Assembly (NCBI GenBank): GCA_013398615.1 | Contig: VZSR01003282.1 | Span: 7,273,872-7,337,871 of the forward strand | Origin: Brachypodius melanocephalos | Taxonomy: Eukaryota; Chordata; Aves; Passeriformes; Pycnonotidae | Direction of reading: 5' to 3' | DNA: 64,000 nt | Shown here: positions 49,311 to 62,738 of the stretch, in pieces | How the letters are laid out: each line of letters begins with the position of its first letter | How positions within the stretch are numbered: position 1 is the first letter of the stretch | Translations under genes and position numbers: made by a program | Notes under the pieces: generated by a model | What the model was told of the DNA's origin: nothing | Seen by the model: only the letters and a program-made list of their open reading frames with translations | Databases searched by the model: none

Positions 49311-51117
49311 TTCAGTCCTTGTTATTTTTATTTTCTTTGATAATACAAATTCAGAGCAGAGGAACTCAAAAGCCCCCTCAGAATCCTGCTTGTCACTTTT
49401 GGGACCAGATGTTCACAGAAGTTCCAAAGCACTTAATACATTGCTTGGAAATATTAGTTAAGACAGAAGATTGCTTTGATTAAACAGGTTTTCAGACTGC
49501 TGCTCTTTGTAGCCCTGCTGGTGATAAATGATTGCAGCAGTGTTTGATTAAAATATCAGAGAACTAATTTATGGATTTCTGCTAGATTCCACTGAGGTAG
49601 AAAGCTATTTAGACGTAGTGGGAATAATACAATCAGCTATTTATAAACAGTGCCTTGAAGGTCAGTTCTTGAGGACCTGGTGATACCATTGCTCAAACAA
49701 CAGCTGTAGTTAAAAATGTTCTGTATATTCGTAGTAATTAGAATTGCTTCAGAAATTATTAAGCTCTATAAAAATCCAGAATATTGTCAGAAAATGCAGA
49801 CCTTGAACATTACAGGCACTGTAGTCCGTTTTCCTACCTAGGGAAGAGGGAGGAATTAATTTTTCTTTTGTTGATCCAAATAAATTTTCCTGGCTGGTTC
49901 TTATGGCCCCTCCAGACCCACTACATGTCCCCCAGAGGGCTGCCCTATAACACTGCACAGCCTTTAAGTCACTTTGACAGCATAAAGGAATGAAAAAGTG
50001 TGCCAGGAAAGTCCCCAGGCCACTTTTATGGTAGATGAGTCCTTACCTGCAAGGGCTGCACTGTTGCCTGTTGCAGCTGCTGCAGCAGGACTGAGCTCTC
50101 CATCATCCTGCTCCACTCCTCAGTGGCCTGGGATGGTTTTTGGTGCAGAATTGCAGGAAAAAATATAGGAGTAAATTAGAAAATTGTGGAATATATGGGC
50201 ACTTTAATCCAAAATTCCCCATTTTATATCCTTGTTAAACACCTGTAATTGTCCAATCCAAGTTTATGAGCACTCACATTGACTGGACCAGGCAATCCAG
50301 ATCAGGATTTTTAAGGCAACTTCTCCACGAACATTTATTTTGTTCCTCTTCTTACATGAAAATAAAGCTACTGGATTTGGTGACCACTGCCAGGTTTTCT
50401 CTAGGAAATTCTCTTTATTTCAAGTGGTCCATGCTGGCATTCACTAGTGAGGATTTGCTTTCAGTCATTGATACCTTGGTGAAATTCCAAGCAGCTGTGG
50501 TGGGATAAATGTGGAATCCTGGGTCTCCATAGCTGCTGCCCTATAATAAACAAAATACATATCCCAAAATCTTACAGAGCAGTTGTGGTGTGTGCAGAGA
50601 TTTGCAAAGTGGCAGCAATAGCACCAAAATTGATTAAAGACTATTAATTTTAAGTAAGTTTTACGTGGTTGCATTGATTACTTTCATTCACCTAAATCAC
50701 GGGGAAAAAAAAACAAACAAAAACACAAGCCATTTTTGGCTTAATTGCAATAAATAAATAAATATTTATTTAACTTTTATTTAGAATGTCTGATGCTGAG
50801 TCTAGAAAAATTGTCTACCAAGAGCTCAGTCAAATGCAGACAGGACACCAAGGAAATAAATTGATATTGGAGAACAGGACAGCAGGAGTTCTACTTTTTC
50901 TGGCTCTCTAGGTTTAACCTATAAAATTATAGCTTTCTGCATTAATTAGGCTGCTGTCTAGAGCTGTGTCGTGAAATTTGCAGAGCAATTGAAGTTAATG
51001 AGTTTTCTCACAAATGCAGCTGTGCCCTCCCTCACTGCCAGTGGTACAGTGCAGCCACAAGCAGGCACTGGAATCAGAGAATTATTTATATTCTAGTAAA
51101 GGAGTAATGGATGGCAG
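49311..51117. other. Non-coding stretch
   Basis: No gene or interspersed repeat is recognised. A short A-rich tract (50,705-50,726) and an AAAT repeat (50,749-50,772) occur. Opposed frames of about 70-80 codons are chance. Confidence 0.55.
50749..50772. repeat. (AAAT)n / ATTT palindromic microsatellite
   Basis: AATAAATAAATAAAT runs into its own complement ATTTATT, giving a short self-complementary A+T tract. Confidence 0.8.
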
Positions 51118-51375
51118 GTGCTGACATATAAAATACATGATGTATGTGTACAAATATATATGTACTGGTATATATTTATATATTTTTATATAGTAACATT
51201 TATTTATTTTACATATATAATTATTAATGTAATTATTAATATAATTATTTATATTATTCTTATTTCTATTATTTATTTTAAGCTTATATTTTCATATTTA
51301 TAATTTATATTATTTATATTATTATGTTAGTTTTATATATTTATATAGTATTTATATATATATATATTTAAATGT
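51118..51375. repeat. Extreme A+T-rich low-complexity island
   Basis: About 258 bases almost entirely made of TATATTTAT, ATTATTAAT and TATA words with very few G or C, ending in a (TA)n run near 51,354-51,367. It should melt easily and can form cruciforms. A 61-codon frame through it codes mostly Ile, Tyr and Phe and is an artefact of composition. Confidence 0.9.
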
Positions 51376-54300
51376 AAACCAAAATGATTATTTTTTAATA
51401 TATCCAAAACAATATATCTATGTTTTTAAGCATTTTTCCAGTACTAATTTATATATAACTATTAACTCCTGCACAGTGAATCAGGGAAAGGGACATTTCA
51501 CTCATTCAATAGCTACACTCAACTAATAAAGCAATTTTGAAGGTCAGTAATGGGATTATGTAGATTCTGATTTTGCCTTCCAGCCTCATCCCTCCTGTCC
51601 TCTTGTTAAAACTACAGAGCTTGTGCTGAAATACTGAAACTGCCTTAGCAAAATGTTTCAGAAGACACCACAACTTCATTGTGACTTTTCCAGCCACTTC
51701 TAATAATAGTGTGTAAAATGAAACAGAGTGAATATTTTTTTCAGCACAGGACTCTACATTTTCAAGGAAAAGCATCTATATGTCACATGATTAGTATCAA
51801 AAATATAAGTTATTTCTATAATAAATGATATAAAGAACAAGAATCTTACTTAAATATCATAAGCACTTTAAGAACCATGTGAATTCATTACAGTTCTGTT
51901 ATCTTAGCCTATTCATTGGAAAACAAATAATAGAAAAAAAAATGAAATTAAATTTGATATGAAACAAAGGACAGGAAAATTCCTTTAGAGGCTCAGAAAG
52001 GGAGATTTAGTGAAATTAAGTATAATTCTAGAACCTGCAATTGAAAGGGAAGAACATAGGTTTAATTATGAGACCAGTTGTGTCTGCTAGTACTGGTAGC
52101 ACTTTAGAATATACCAGCATATTACAAAATACCTTGTAGTACTTGAAAAAGGGAAAGAATAGTAATTACACTGATTCTGGACTTTAAAAGGAAAAAGGTG
52201 GGATTTTCTTGTGGTAGGGAGGCTGCAAAATATAGTCAGTTTAGGAAAGCTGAGTTAAATTATATAACATTTTAAATGTTATAGGTAATGTCTTTTCAAG
52301 TTAGTGTTTCCAGCCTAATGCAGATAATAGGATAACGAGGCATTTATGGAGATTATATTTTACAAGTTACAAATGCACTGCTTTGCAGCCAGCAAGATTG
52401 CACACAAAACCAGAGGGGTCATTCAGGAAACCATTAGAGATGTTCATAGTGCAGAAGAGAATAAATTGGACTTTGCTGGGTTTAATGGCTTTTCCATGTG
52501 TCCTAAACACTTCTCATGTCCTTTTTAAAATCCTCCTTTCTGTAGTGCAGCTGCACTGTGGGTTTAAAGTGCGTTCACCTCCTCCAACCCAAGGAATTAA
52601 ATTTCACCTTTTTAACTCCTCCTTAGATCCTTGTGAGAGGTGGAGTTCCTTGCCTTGCCCAGTCAGCTGCAAAGGGGCAGACACTTTGCCAGGGGAGATT
52701 TTCGCCATCAGCTGCTGCCTCAGATGGTGTAACCTGGCTCAAAGTCCTTCTTGTGCTCATGGCACAGACTCACCTGTCCTACTGGCTTGTTTACTTGGCT
52801 CTGCAAACTCCTGATGCATTTTTAATTACCCAGCAGGAAGTTACTAACTGTCAGAACACTGAATTTCTTTCAGAAAACCCAAGTTGTCAGAGTTAGAAAA
52901 GTTTGTGAGTGCTCTTCCTCAGTAGGCTGGAGAAATAAAGTGGGTATAGGGTGTAAAAAGAAGTGTAATAGATCCTGAAGTGTAAGTGCTGGACTCTCCA
53001 TGGGCTTTGAATCTGGTCATATATGAAGATTATGGAGATAAAGGAATGTGGTCCAGAAGGAGAAATGGGGAAGAGGTGAGGAAATTAAGAAAGGAAAGCA
53101 TCAGAGAAGAAGAAAACCATGTTCTGCAGAAATTAGGATCTGTTTGAAGAGGGTGTGGGTAACCATGGGGATCTCTTGTGAGATTGTCAGGGAAGGACTC
53201 AGAGCAGAATTGGAGCAGACCCAATGCAATATTCTTCTGATCATGTATCAATGAATTAATCATTACTCTGTGTTGTTTGATGTCCCAATGAAATGCATCA
53301 TTACATTGAACCATCTGAATTTTTTACAGAGCAATACATCACTGCAGAGGTAGAACCCTAATGATAAACTAGCATGCAGCCAGGCTTCATTATGTTAAAT
53401 TAACTAAAACAAGATTCTTTAGGCTGATAAATATATAATGAGAGCCATCTCAGCTGGGAGACTGAGAGACAGAAGACTGGTGGACTTGCACATGTCAGAG
53501 TGTAACAGGAGAGCAAACAGCACAATTTGGGGTGGTTTGGATATGAAATATCTGCCTAACCTGGCTGTGGAAGTAATTGGATGAAGCAGCACTTCAATCA
53601 TGAAACTTGTCACTCTGTAATTACCTCTTGAGTTCAGCATTATCATGCTGGTCTGTCAAATAAAAAATGTGGAATGGTGGAACTGAGAATGCACATTTGA
53701 AAATGTCAGTGTTTCTCATTTTACAGACATGATCATTAAGAAGGGAGAAGGCTCTGAAGGTGCAGCCTCCTGTATTTGTAAGAAAACAGATGACAATTTA
53801 GTCACAGAGGAAAGAGAAATTTAGTAAATTGCATTCAACCAGAATATAATGTATTTACTTCCCTCTCATATCAACTCTGCTGAAAGTGGCTCCATACACA
53901 TTCAAACATGATCTGATTGATGTGGAAAATAAATCATGTCCGTGTGCCTGTAAGTTTGCTACATTTTAAAATAATAACAGGATTTCTGACATTTCTAGCA
54001 TTAAAGCCATAACTCCATCTGTCACTGAGTTAAGAAAATCTCAGGTGGTACTCTTAAAAAGTAACAAATTATAATTGCTGCTGTTGGAAGAAAATTCAGA
54101 ACGTGCCAAACAAGTACCTTTAGTCACCTATTTATAGAGAAGTGATTGTTTATCTAAATATATAAAACAAAGATTTTCCCATTAAAACAGGTTTTAGTAA
54201 CACATGTGGTTATTCACAGGAAAAGTGGTTTTAACTTTTATGGAAAATAATGATTTTGTTTTTCCTATCAATTTTTGACATGACAAAAGAGAAGATGCTT

Positions 54301-55360
54301 GATTTAATCAGACAAAATGCAAACAAACCACTTGTTTGTACTTAAAAATATATTATAAAGAATTGAAAATTGGAGTAAAAAAAGAATAATATTATCCCTT
54401 TTAATAATTCTTTGGAGTAAGGAAGAATTTTGATCAACCCTAACAAAAATAACAGTAAAATTTTATTTACATAACCTGTTGCAGAACCATTTGGAAAATC
54501 AGTAGTCAATGTACAACTCACTATATGAAAAGGTGGAAAGTGTGGCCTTTTAACATTTCCTGAATTGTGGGTTACAAACTGTACAAAAGAAATAATGCAG
54601 TGGTGTTTTGTATGGAACCACCATACAAGGATTCAATTCTCAGTGCATTGTTGTTAGGTGGGTTGGAAAATCATCTCTAATCTGCTTATTTGAAAAGTTC
54701 TCAAATAGTGTTTTGTGGCATTTAGAGATTTAAAACTTGGTCTGTATTCTTCATAAGATATTGGACAGCAAGGTAGTAACATCAAAAAAATCCCATCACT
54801 TTGAGGCAGTATCTTCCTTCTTTTCCTAAATTTAAATTTGAATATTAATATGGTTTGCAGAAAGTAGTTAACTAAAAAAAAATCAAATCTAATTTAAAAA
54901 TTCATGGGCTGCATAAGTAAAAGGATTTGTGGAATATAGTTAAACATTCAAACCTAATTAAAAATACCCTACCACATTAAAAATGAGGGAACTGTGTTCT
55001 TGATAACTATACTCCTGCAAATAAATTAGTTTTTTCATTAAGACTATTTGTTTAATGTTCTCCATTAGGCTAATGAAATGCTGAGAGATAATTTGGGATA
55101 CACAGTTCTGTGAATTTTTCTTTTAGCCTAATCCTGTGTGTTTTAAGTCCTCCACTGATTATTTTTGAGTTGGCTGCGAGGCTTATATCCACTGAAAAGC
55201 TGCACAGGAGATGCCCTGACTCTACTACATAAATATATGTTTGAAATCTAGTTCTGTTTGAAAAAAAAGTACGGGTCTAACCAAAGACTGTTGGTATTTA
55301 TTTATTTGTGTTTCTACATATATAAGCAAATGAAGTTGTCATCAGAACTGATGAGCAAAG
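51376..55360. other. Non-coding stretch
   Basis: No gene is supported. The 143-codon plus frame at 52,383-52,814 lies in a locally G+C-richer patch and overlaps another open frame (52,633-52,896). It has no motif and no splice or promoter support. 53.9-55.0 kb is very A+T-rich. Confidence 0.55.
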
Positions 55361-55398
55361 TGTGTGTGCATGTGTTGTGTGTGTACATAATGTGTGTA
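55361..55398. repeat. Interrupted (TG)n dinucleotide repeat
   Basis: TG runs broken by CA, T and ACATAA interruptions over about 38 bases. Confidence 0.8.
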
Positions 55399-57825
55399 AC
55401 TATTTAAAAAAATGAGTATTTGCCATGTCCTGGTGTTCCTCTTACTCAATGAGAACAGAAAGGGTACAGTTGATGGAGAGGATCACACTTGAAATCTGGT
55501 TCCATGGATACCTGGAAAATTTAGCTCCTTTAAAATCTTTTCTGTTTCTTCTGCTCCCATTTATTTTCAACAGGACCCAGAAAGTTCAAGTAGAGATAAG
55601 TATTTCTTTTTGATTGGCATAGGTAGGATTTATGGTAAAGAAGTGGCACATCCATCTCTTCTAATCTTCATTATCTTCTAATGAATAAAACAAAAAAACA
55701 CAAAAACAAAACAAAACAAAACAAAATTTAAAAAATAATTCCCTGTTTCAGCCCTGAAGAGCTGAATCTAGGATAAATCTTTGACCAGTCATCATAATAT
55801 TCTTTTTTTCTCATGAGGAAGCAGACACAAAAAGCCCAGTACAGGCAAAAGGTCTGTAATGTTTTAGCTACTTACATTAAATTAGGGTTGTTAGGCAACA
55901 CTTTAATTACAAATATGCAAGCTATTATTTGAACTACCAAGAAAATAAGCATTAAAAACATTAGACTAGTTCTGTGTGATGATGAGCTATGCAAGCTGTT
56001 GCTTAGGTGGTCAATATTAAGCTGAAAAAGGCAGCCAGAGAATAGTTTTCACCCTTTTCCCATCACTTATTGATATTATCATTTTCACAAAATAACAGTA
56101 TTTGGTGCCCCCAAAGGAGAACAAGGGCATTGTTTAAATAGAGTGGCAAATTCTATTATAAAGATTCACATTTCTGGTATCACAGAACATCTAGCATGTT
56201 AAAAATATATTGTTTGTATGCAGTAGGTTAGTAGCACTAATGTTTAAATATAAACAGTTTTAAAATGTATATATCAAAATATCCCCAGAAAAAAAAAAAC
56301 TTTATAGCATTTAGTGTTCTGTAGCATCATCCCTCTTCATTTGCTTTGTACCTGAAGAATGAAATGTGAGCAGAGTGAAATGTGGAGGTTGCGTGAGGGC
56401 TTTGTCTCTAGATTTGGTGTGTATACAAGGATACACATGGAGAAAGAGCCAGGATGTGCTGTGGGGAAGAGCATTTGAGCTTAAATTGCATCACTGGATT
56501 TTTCTTTTCAATGCCATTTTGCCCCTTCACTTAATTTCTTTCTCTTCTCTCTGGAATCTCATCAAGAAACTAATTGAGAGCGTAAGAGAGCATTGGCTTA
56601 GAGTACCTTCCATAGAGCTATTTTAATCAATCTTCAGTAGTGTATATGGATTCATATAAGACCTTCAATTAACTTGCACATTAACACTGGTTAAGCAATT
56701 TTAGATCCTTAACTTATCAGGAATGTTGTGTGCAAGGGATTTGAATAGCTGAGCAGGGTTTGTCATCAAACACATCTCATCACCGTGCTCTTATTATGCT
56801 GGTCACCACCCAGGAAAGGAAACAAATGAACTGAGAATGGAGTTTTCTTGAGATTTCCCATTCTTTAAGCATTCATGTTATCTGCATGTTGCTGTCTCAC
56901 AAGTTTAAGCAGGTTTTCTGAAGGGAGAAGTGCTTCTATTCCTGTTGACCTCATTCAGAATTGAGGGTGTTCTCTGTAAAGAAGCCAGCCGCGTTTAGTT
57001 TTGTAGTGGTTTGTAACATCTGAATCTCTCTTGATGTGGCACGTTGTCACGTCTCTCAGTAGTAGCAGTTGTGAGGAATCCTCATTTCTGACCTGGTGCT
57101 TGGCTGGCCGTTTGCCAGGGTTGCCAAAGCCAGTGGAACAGCTGGCACAGAACTCCTCACTCCCTGTCCTGGGAGCAGGAGCTGCTCCCTACACCTGCAC
57201 ATGGAGTGCCTGATGCAGCTCAGCCCAGGTTTTCCAGCAGTTAAATGAATTGATTCAGCTTTTAAGCATTTATTTTAAGATTATCTCCATCTCAAAAATT
57301 CTACTAGAATAAAAACAAGTTATTTTTGTGCTTTCCTGTTTTTTAAAATTACTTCATGGAGAATACTTTTGTGTCTTACGGGTGTTTCTAGGGCCTCCTA
57401 TGTGGTAGGATCTTTCTCTGTGGTATAGATAGAAAAATTCTTAGCACTCACTCATAGCCTTCACTATGAAGGACCTGGATTATTTTACAATGTTTTAGCC
57501 TTTTGTTCCCTTGTTCTGCTTTCAGAATCAGCAAGGTAAATCCAAATCCCCATGAATGAAAAGTATTTAACTGCACTAAACAGGAGCTAACACTTCTTAT
57601 TGAAAAGTACCTACAGCATTTTAACCTGTAGCGCATTAATTTCTCAAAATTACTTTGTGTCCAGTCAAAAATGATTACAACAAGCCCCTTCCCTAATCAG
57701 GAAGGTAACAGTGAGTTTCAAGTCCAATTATTGTGTTACCTGCTCAAAATTTCTGATGCGTGGCTGACATTACCATCATCATGCCAGGTCCACAAGGATA
57801 CTTGTTGGTGTTGCTGACCTTGCAG
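55399..57825. other. Non-coding stretch
   Basis: No gene is supported. Apart from the CAAAA repeat, the sequence is unique-looking. A G+C-richer patch at 57,060-57,220 contains a 60-codon chance frame. Confidence 0.55.
55687..55728. repeat. (CAAAA)n microsatellite
   Basis: Repeated CAAAA units with a few length variants over about 42 bases. It resembles an A-rich retrotransposon tail, but no element body precedes it. Confidence 0.85.
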
Positions 57826-58022
57826 CTATGGGAGAGAACTCTCTGTTGTTTTGGAGGCCTGGCAAAGGCCTTCCTTTAATGCTCCTTGGTGACCCTTATT
57901 CAAAGGGTCATTCAAAACCCTTCAAAATGAGCCACCATTTGAATGAGGGCTCATTCAAAACCTTGCTGGTTTTGAAACTTAATCCATCTGTGAGTGGGTG
58001 TGATCAGGTGCTCTCCAGTGAG
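57826..58022 (+). other. Candidate 5' coding exon (65 codons) with acceptor and donor
   Basis: A tract ending in TGACCTTGCAG (AG at 57,824-57,825) is followed by CT and an ATG at 57,828. The frame stays open for exactly 65 codons to GAG/GTGAGT, a strong donor at 58,022/58,023 in phase 0. The product is basic and unremarkable (MGENSLLFWRPGKG at its start, GCDQVLSSE at its end), with no domain recognised. Inside is an imperfect internal duplication of CATTCAAAACC (about 57,911 and 57,951). A phase-compatible terminal exon candidate lies at 62,739. The pairing is inference; splice-like words do occur by chance. Confidence 0.2.
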
Positions 58023-58449
58023 GTGAGTTAAACACGGATTTTGACCCTGAGATTGGGACAAATCTTTGCATTTAATTTACTGGAGGGATTGTGTGATGCA
58101 AAAGCTCCTAAAATGAAGAGCAATGAGCTTTATTGGAGTTTATAAATGTGTGAGAAAACTGCACAGCATCACAAAGCACGGGTTGGTGGAACTGTGTGTA
58201 TGGGATTTATTTATTGAATGTACTCATTGCAGAACTCAGGAAATATGAGCTTGGTAAAGTCTCTGCACTGCTCCACTGATGGTTTTTGGTCAGGCTTTGT
58301 CATCTGCTGAACTCTGTATAAAACTGAACCCCGTTATCCCTGCCACACATGTAACTGCAGGAAGTTTGAAAACTGGTTTAATTACCAGATACAAGATGGC
58401 AATTGAAGGGGTGCATTCTTAACACAGACCTGCATAATGTGCTAGAGAC
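58023..58449. other. Non-coding stretch
   Basis: No gene or repeat is recognised. If the candidate exon before it is real, this is the start of its intron. Confidence 0.5.
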
Positions 58450-58705
58450 TAATTAAAGATGTGAGCACACAGATCGCTAGGAATTACCCAGGAATAGAAG
58501 TTCACTTGAAATAAGGTAATTAAGTTAATCTTCTGATAGTGGGGTTTTGCAGTAAGTGCATGTACTAAATATGAAAGTAAGGAACTTAAGAGGTAATTAA
58601 AAGTAATTCAGGCATTAAATTAACCTTCTAGCTATATGAAGTGGTAGTAATTACAGACATCAAAATTAGAATCATATTGTAATCAGATTAACTACAGTGT
58701 AATTA
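58450..58705. promoter_or_regulatory. Cluster of TAATTA homeodomain-type sites
   Basis: Five perfect TAATTA hexamers lie at 58,450, 58,517, 58,594, 58,648 and 58,700, spaced 52-77 bases. Between them are further half-sites in the form GTAATTC or GAATTAC (58,481 and 58,603) and GATTAAC or GTTAATC. Most share a leading GT or GGT. TAATTA is the core bound by many Antennapedia-, paired- and LIM-class homeodomain proteins. About 0.2 copies would be expected in 256 bases at this base composition, so the density is striking, though A+T-rich drift could contribute. An enhancer is inferred, not shown. Confidence 0.35.
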
Positions 58706-60247
58706 ATGTACCTACATCAGAACCTATCTACAAAAGTCAAATACAAGGTGTTGGTTTCCCAGCAAACATTGATGCTTCGGCTGGAGAGCAAGTCTCAGAA
58801 CTGGGAGCAGACACCAGTACCCCAAATCCAAACAGAGCTGCCTGTGCTGGGGATATGTACCATTTTCAGGAGTTTCCAGGAAGGCTACAAAATTCTCCTG
58901 TTTTTACCATCCCTGTGCTGTGGGTGAGCTTTGCAGGCTCCCTGGCAGAGCAGGAGTTACAGCTCTGTGGAGGCAGGCAGAGCCCTCGTTCCTGCTTTCT
59001 GCAATTAGACATCTCAACATCCCTCTCAGGAAAGTGCTGCTGGATCATTAAGGCTAATTGCTGGCAGACACCTGATTCCCTTGGAGGCCAAGGACAGGAG
59101 CTGGGCTGAGGGGAGGGCTGTGGTGGCTGAGCAGGAGCTGCCTACCAGGCAGGTGGATGCACTTTTAATCATTTCTACAATTGACTTACAGCTACAGGAA
59201 ACTTGACCTTTTCTTTGATTAGAATCTGAACTGATGAAATTCCCTTTCTTCCCTGCAATCAGTTGCCACATGAATTAGGCCATTAGATTTGTGTATCTAC
59301 CTACCTGCCCTAGGCATGTTGTTAATGCAGCTGTGATTAAAGTAATTTATTACAAATTATTGGGTGTGAAAAAGGATCTGATACTATGAAGTAATATTTT
59401 AAAGGAGACATTCTAATAGGCACAGTCAGTGTCATGCTTTGTTTTCAATTATTTTATCTCTGGCACGAACAATAGATTACCCACTACAGGCTTTGTGTTA
59501 TAAGGCATCTTGTACCTGATCTGTGAAGAAAATAGAACTAAAAACAAATCTGATTGCATCTCAGTCTTAGCAGAGGCTGCACCATTTTCCAAGGCTGCAG
59601 AAGCAGATTAAAGACTATGCAGTTTGATTTCTATGCATTCCTTTATTGCTAGAATTAAGCATAAACCATTTTTCATGTTAGGAAAGGTTTCTTGCGTGCT
59701 ATTCCTCACTCCTCCACTTTTTTTCTGTGTCTTAATTTATTTCATGTATTTCCCTAGATAATACTCAACCTTTATTTTAATAAAATAAAATTTTAATGTT
59801 GAGCATTTAGCTACGTCTATCTATGTGAGCAAGAAGTCCAGCTCTTGTCCCACCATATCCATTCCAGAGAGTTTTACTGTAAATTTGGCAAGTTTTTGGC
59901 TCGAGGCTGTTCTCATGCAGCCAGACACGCTGAAAGCACCAGGAGGGTGCAGGTGTACATCACTCCTCATATCAGTCATGCCTCTGAAGGTTGATTTTTT
60001 GGGCTTCAAACATTTTGGAGGGTTTGGAGATTTCTGTAGATGGGTGCAGGCACACCTTTGTTCTGCTCTGTGCAGAGGGTCAAGGACACCTTTGTGTTTC
60101 CAGGACTTTCCTGCATGGTTTGTTATTGACTGGAGCTGGAAAGATGAGAATTGCTTTGTATAATTACACGATTGAACTGCTGGAATTGCCTGAAGGATAG
60201 ATTGTATATCACACTCATGGCATTTATTACTTTTTCATCTGAGTGGG

Positions 60248-60263
60248 AAAAAAAAAAAAAAAA
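60248..60263. repeat. A16 homopolymer
   Basis: An uninterrupted A run after GTGGG; no retrotransposon body recognised. Confidence 0.9.
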
Positions 60264-60552
60264 GCAGCAGAATGCTGTACAAGTCTGATCAAATCACACA
60301 ACTATTCATCAGCAGTTATGAGGTAACACATAACATATACAAGAGTCACTGAAACGTGTGAATTTTACCTTAAAACCAGTTTGATTACTACATTGTGGTC
60401 CACCAATGAAAAAGATAATGTCTCTTTTTGTAATTATGGTTTAAAGTTAGGGGATAATGGATAAAAGAGCAAAGAATCAGAGAAGAAAGAAAACATATTT
60501 TTGATTCAAAGCTCTGGTTAATTCAGTAAAATGTGCGCCTTCAATATTTTCC

Positions 60553-60570
60553 AAAAAAAAAAAAAAAAAA
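60553..60570. repeat. A18 homopolymer
   Basis: An uninterrupted A run, the joint-longest single-base run in the window. Confidence 0.9.
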
Positions 60571-62738
60571 TTCTTTGTACTTGGGTTCAAACTGCTTTTA
60601 TGGATTGGAAATCTGTCTACCAAAACTAGAAAGCAGTAACTAAGTCTTCTCCTAAAAAGATTTTTTTCACCATTCCTGTTAAATTCTTAGACATCTTTAA
60701 AACAACTCATCATATTCTTCGTTGACACTTTAGGGCCATTTCCTCTGAGTGAAAATCATATAAGCATATAATTATTATTTTGTATCTTTTGATCATAAAG
60801 ACTAATAATCTTCTTTGTTTCTTATTTGAAAAAATATATATTCTTCATATAGGCATTACAACTTTCTTTCCAACCTTAATGGTCAGGAAAATGTAGTTGT
60901 TTAAGACCTTGAAAAAAGCATAATAATGTTTCATAGTCAAAGGCTTCATGATTTCTCATCATTTTAATCAAAAGTACAAGAAACTGACTCCTTTATTGGA
61001 GAGCCGTGAGGAAAAAAATGGGTCACAGGATGGTTGCAAAACTGGGCATTTCCAGAATTAGTAACACTGAAGTTCTTGCAGTGGTTGAGAGGCACTTGGC
61101 TCCTTATGGAGCCCTGGAGCTACAGGAAAAATGTGTCACTGAGTCCAAAATACTCTCAGTCTGCATTGTGGTTGGACAAAATTGAGCTGATTCTAGGCAG
61201 TCAAATACAGTCTACAGAGCACTTCAAGATGTTTAACAGAAATAGGTAACATAATTTATTTCCAAATAAATACAAGCAGTGACTTGGTCTTTCTCCATTA
61301 GTTTTTTAAATCATCTTATTGCAACACTAGAGAAAGCCTTAGTGCAGCTGTGTGCTGTAATTTGGAGTGGTGGATAGTAAATTTTTGAGAAACCTGACTT
61401 TCAGATGGGAAATAACACAAATGGATACTCCATGCTTTTCTAACAAACAGCTGCTCTCACTAGGAGTTAGATTATACCTGTTTGTCCTTGGAAGCACTGG
61501 TGGGTACCTGGAAAAGATGTAAAGCCAGAAGGCAAATTGTCAAGGGCTTTCAGGAAGGACACCTGAACATCTCTGCTGTTGGACCCTGTACTGTTAAAAA
61601 AATTATAGTTGAATGTTTTGAGTTGATTTGTGAATAGCAGGAAAACATTTGTGTTTTCTTAGTTTTAGGGACATTAAGGTCTGCAATTTAAACTTATTCT
61701 CGGAATTGCAATATCATGTATAGTGGATTTTATAATGGATAATTTTTTAAAATTGTGTAAATTTCAACGAACTGATACTGTAAATCAAGTTTAAATTTTC
61801 AAAATTCAGAAAACTGCCTAAGAGATTTCACTACCATCTTAAATATAGCTGATGGAGAAAGAGTCAAGTTGTGGGAGTGTGGGCTGCACGTGACTCCAGG
61901 TGCAGAAATGGCTTTGAAGTCAGATTTGAAGCCAAAGTTGCAAATTGTCTATTCTGTGTCCTTATCAGTGTCTTCACTGCTCCAGAGCCAACAAGCCAGT
62001 GCTTCAGAGCTTGCCTCCTGACACTCTGGTCTGAAAGTGCCTCACCAGCCCACCTCAGTGCTGTGGCACGTGGTGACATGGATAAGGGGTAGAGGATACA
62101 CAAAGCCCTTGTGGATCCACACGAGCCCCAAAACCACCAGTCTTGAAGAGCAATGAAATTTATGAATGATCTGATGCTCAGAGATGACACTGTGAGCCAC
62201 GTGGAGAGGTGTAATCAAGTGTCAAGGCTGCTCTGGATTGGTTCAGCCTGGGTTATCCCTCTCTTGTGCCTGACTCAGACCCGACTTGAACGTGGGGCAG
62301 CTGGGGACACTCTTTGTGAACTGTGTGAAATGGAGTTGAATAAGCTCCTTTCACGCAGCAGTGAAGAGTAATCTTGTTCCTGGACATCATCACATGTACG
62401 TTTGGCAGGTGACCCCACTGGTACAAATAAAGGCAGCAACCACTGATCACGCCCAACCTCTTTGCTTTTAACACTGTACCAAAGGAATTTTAAAGCATCT
62501 CTTGACTAAGAGCTTTGGATACCATGTTAGGCTGCTGTCAGGTTTCTTTTCTGCTTCCAGTTCCAGTGTAAATGGCTGACTCTTGTACGGCATGACCTGA
62601 TCACCAGGACAGGTCAGCCAGAGCACAACTTCAAATTGGGTTGGATGTATCTCGAATTTAATTAACTCCTGCTGTTTAGGCCACTTAGGCCTCACCTTCT
62701 GAGCTGAATGGTTTACTCTTCTACTTTCATCTCTTCAG

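Larger units (their letters stand above)
58706..62738. other. Non-coding stretch with a G+C-richer patch
   Basis: No gene is supported. 58,780-59,150 is locally G+C-rich, with overlapping opposed frames of 60-84 codons; a second such patch is at 61,870-62,360. 60.2-61.0 kb is A+T-rich with two long A runs. Confidence 0.5.

Noticed and set aside
52383..52814. A 143-codon plus-strand frame
   Set aside because: It overlaps another open frame in a locally G+C-richer patch; no motif, splice site or promoter supports it.
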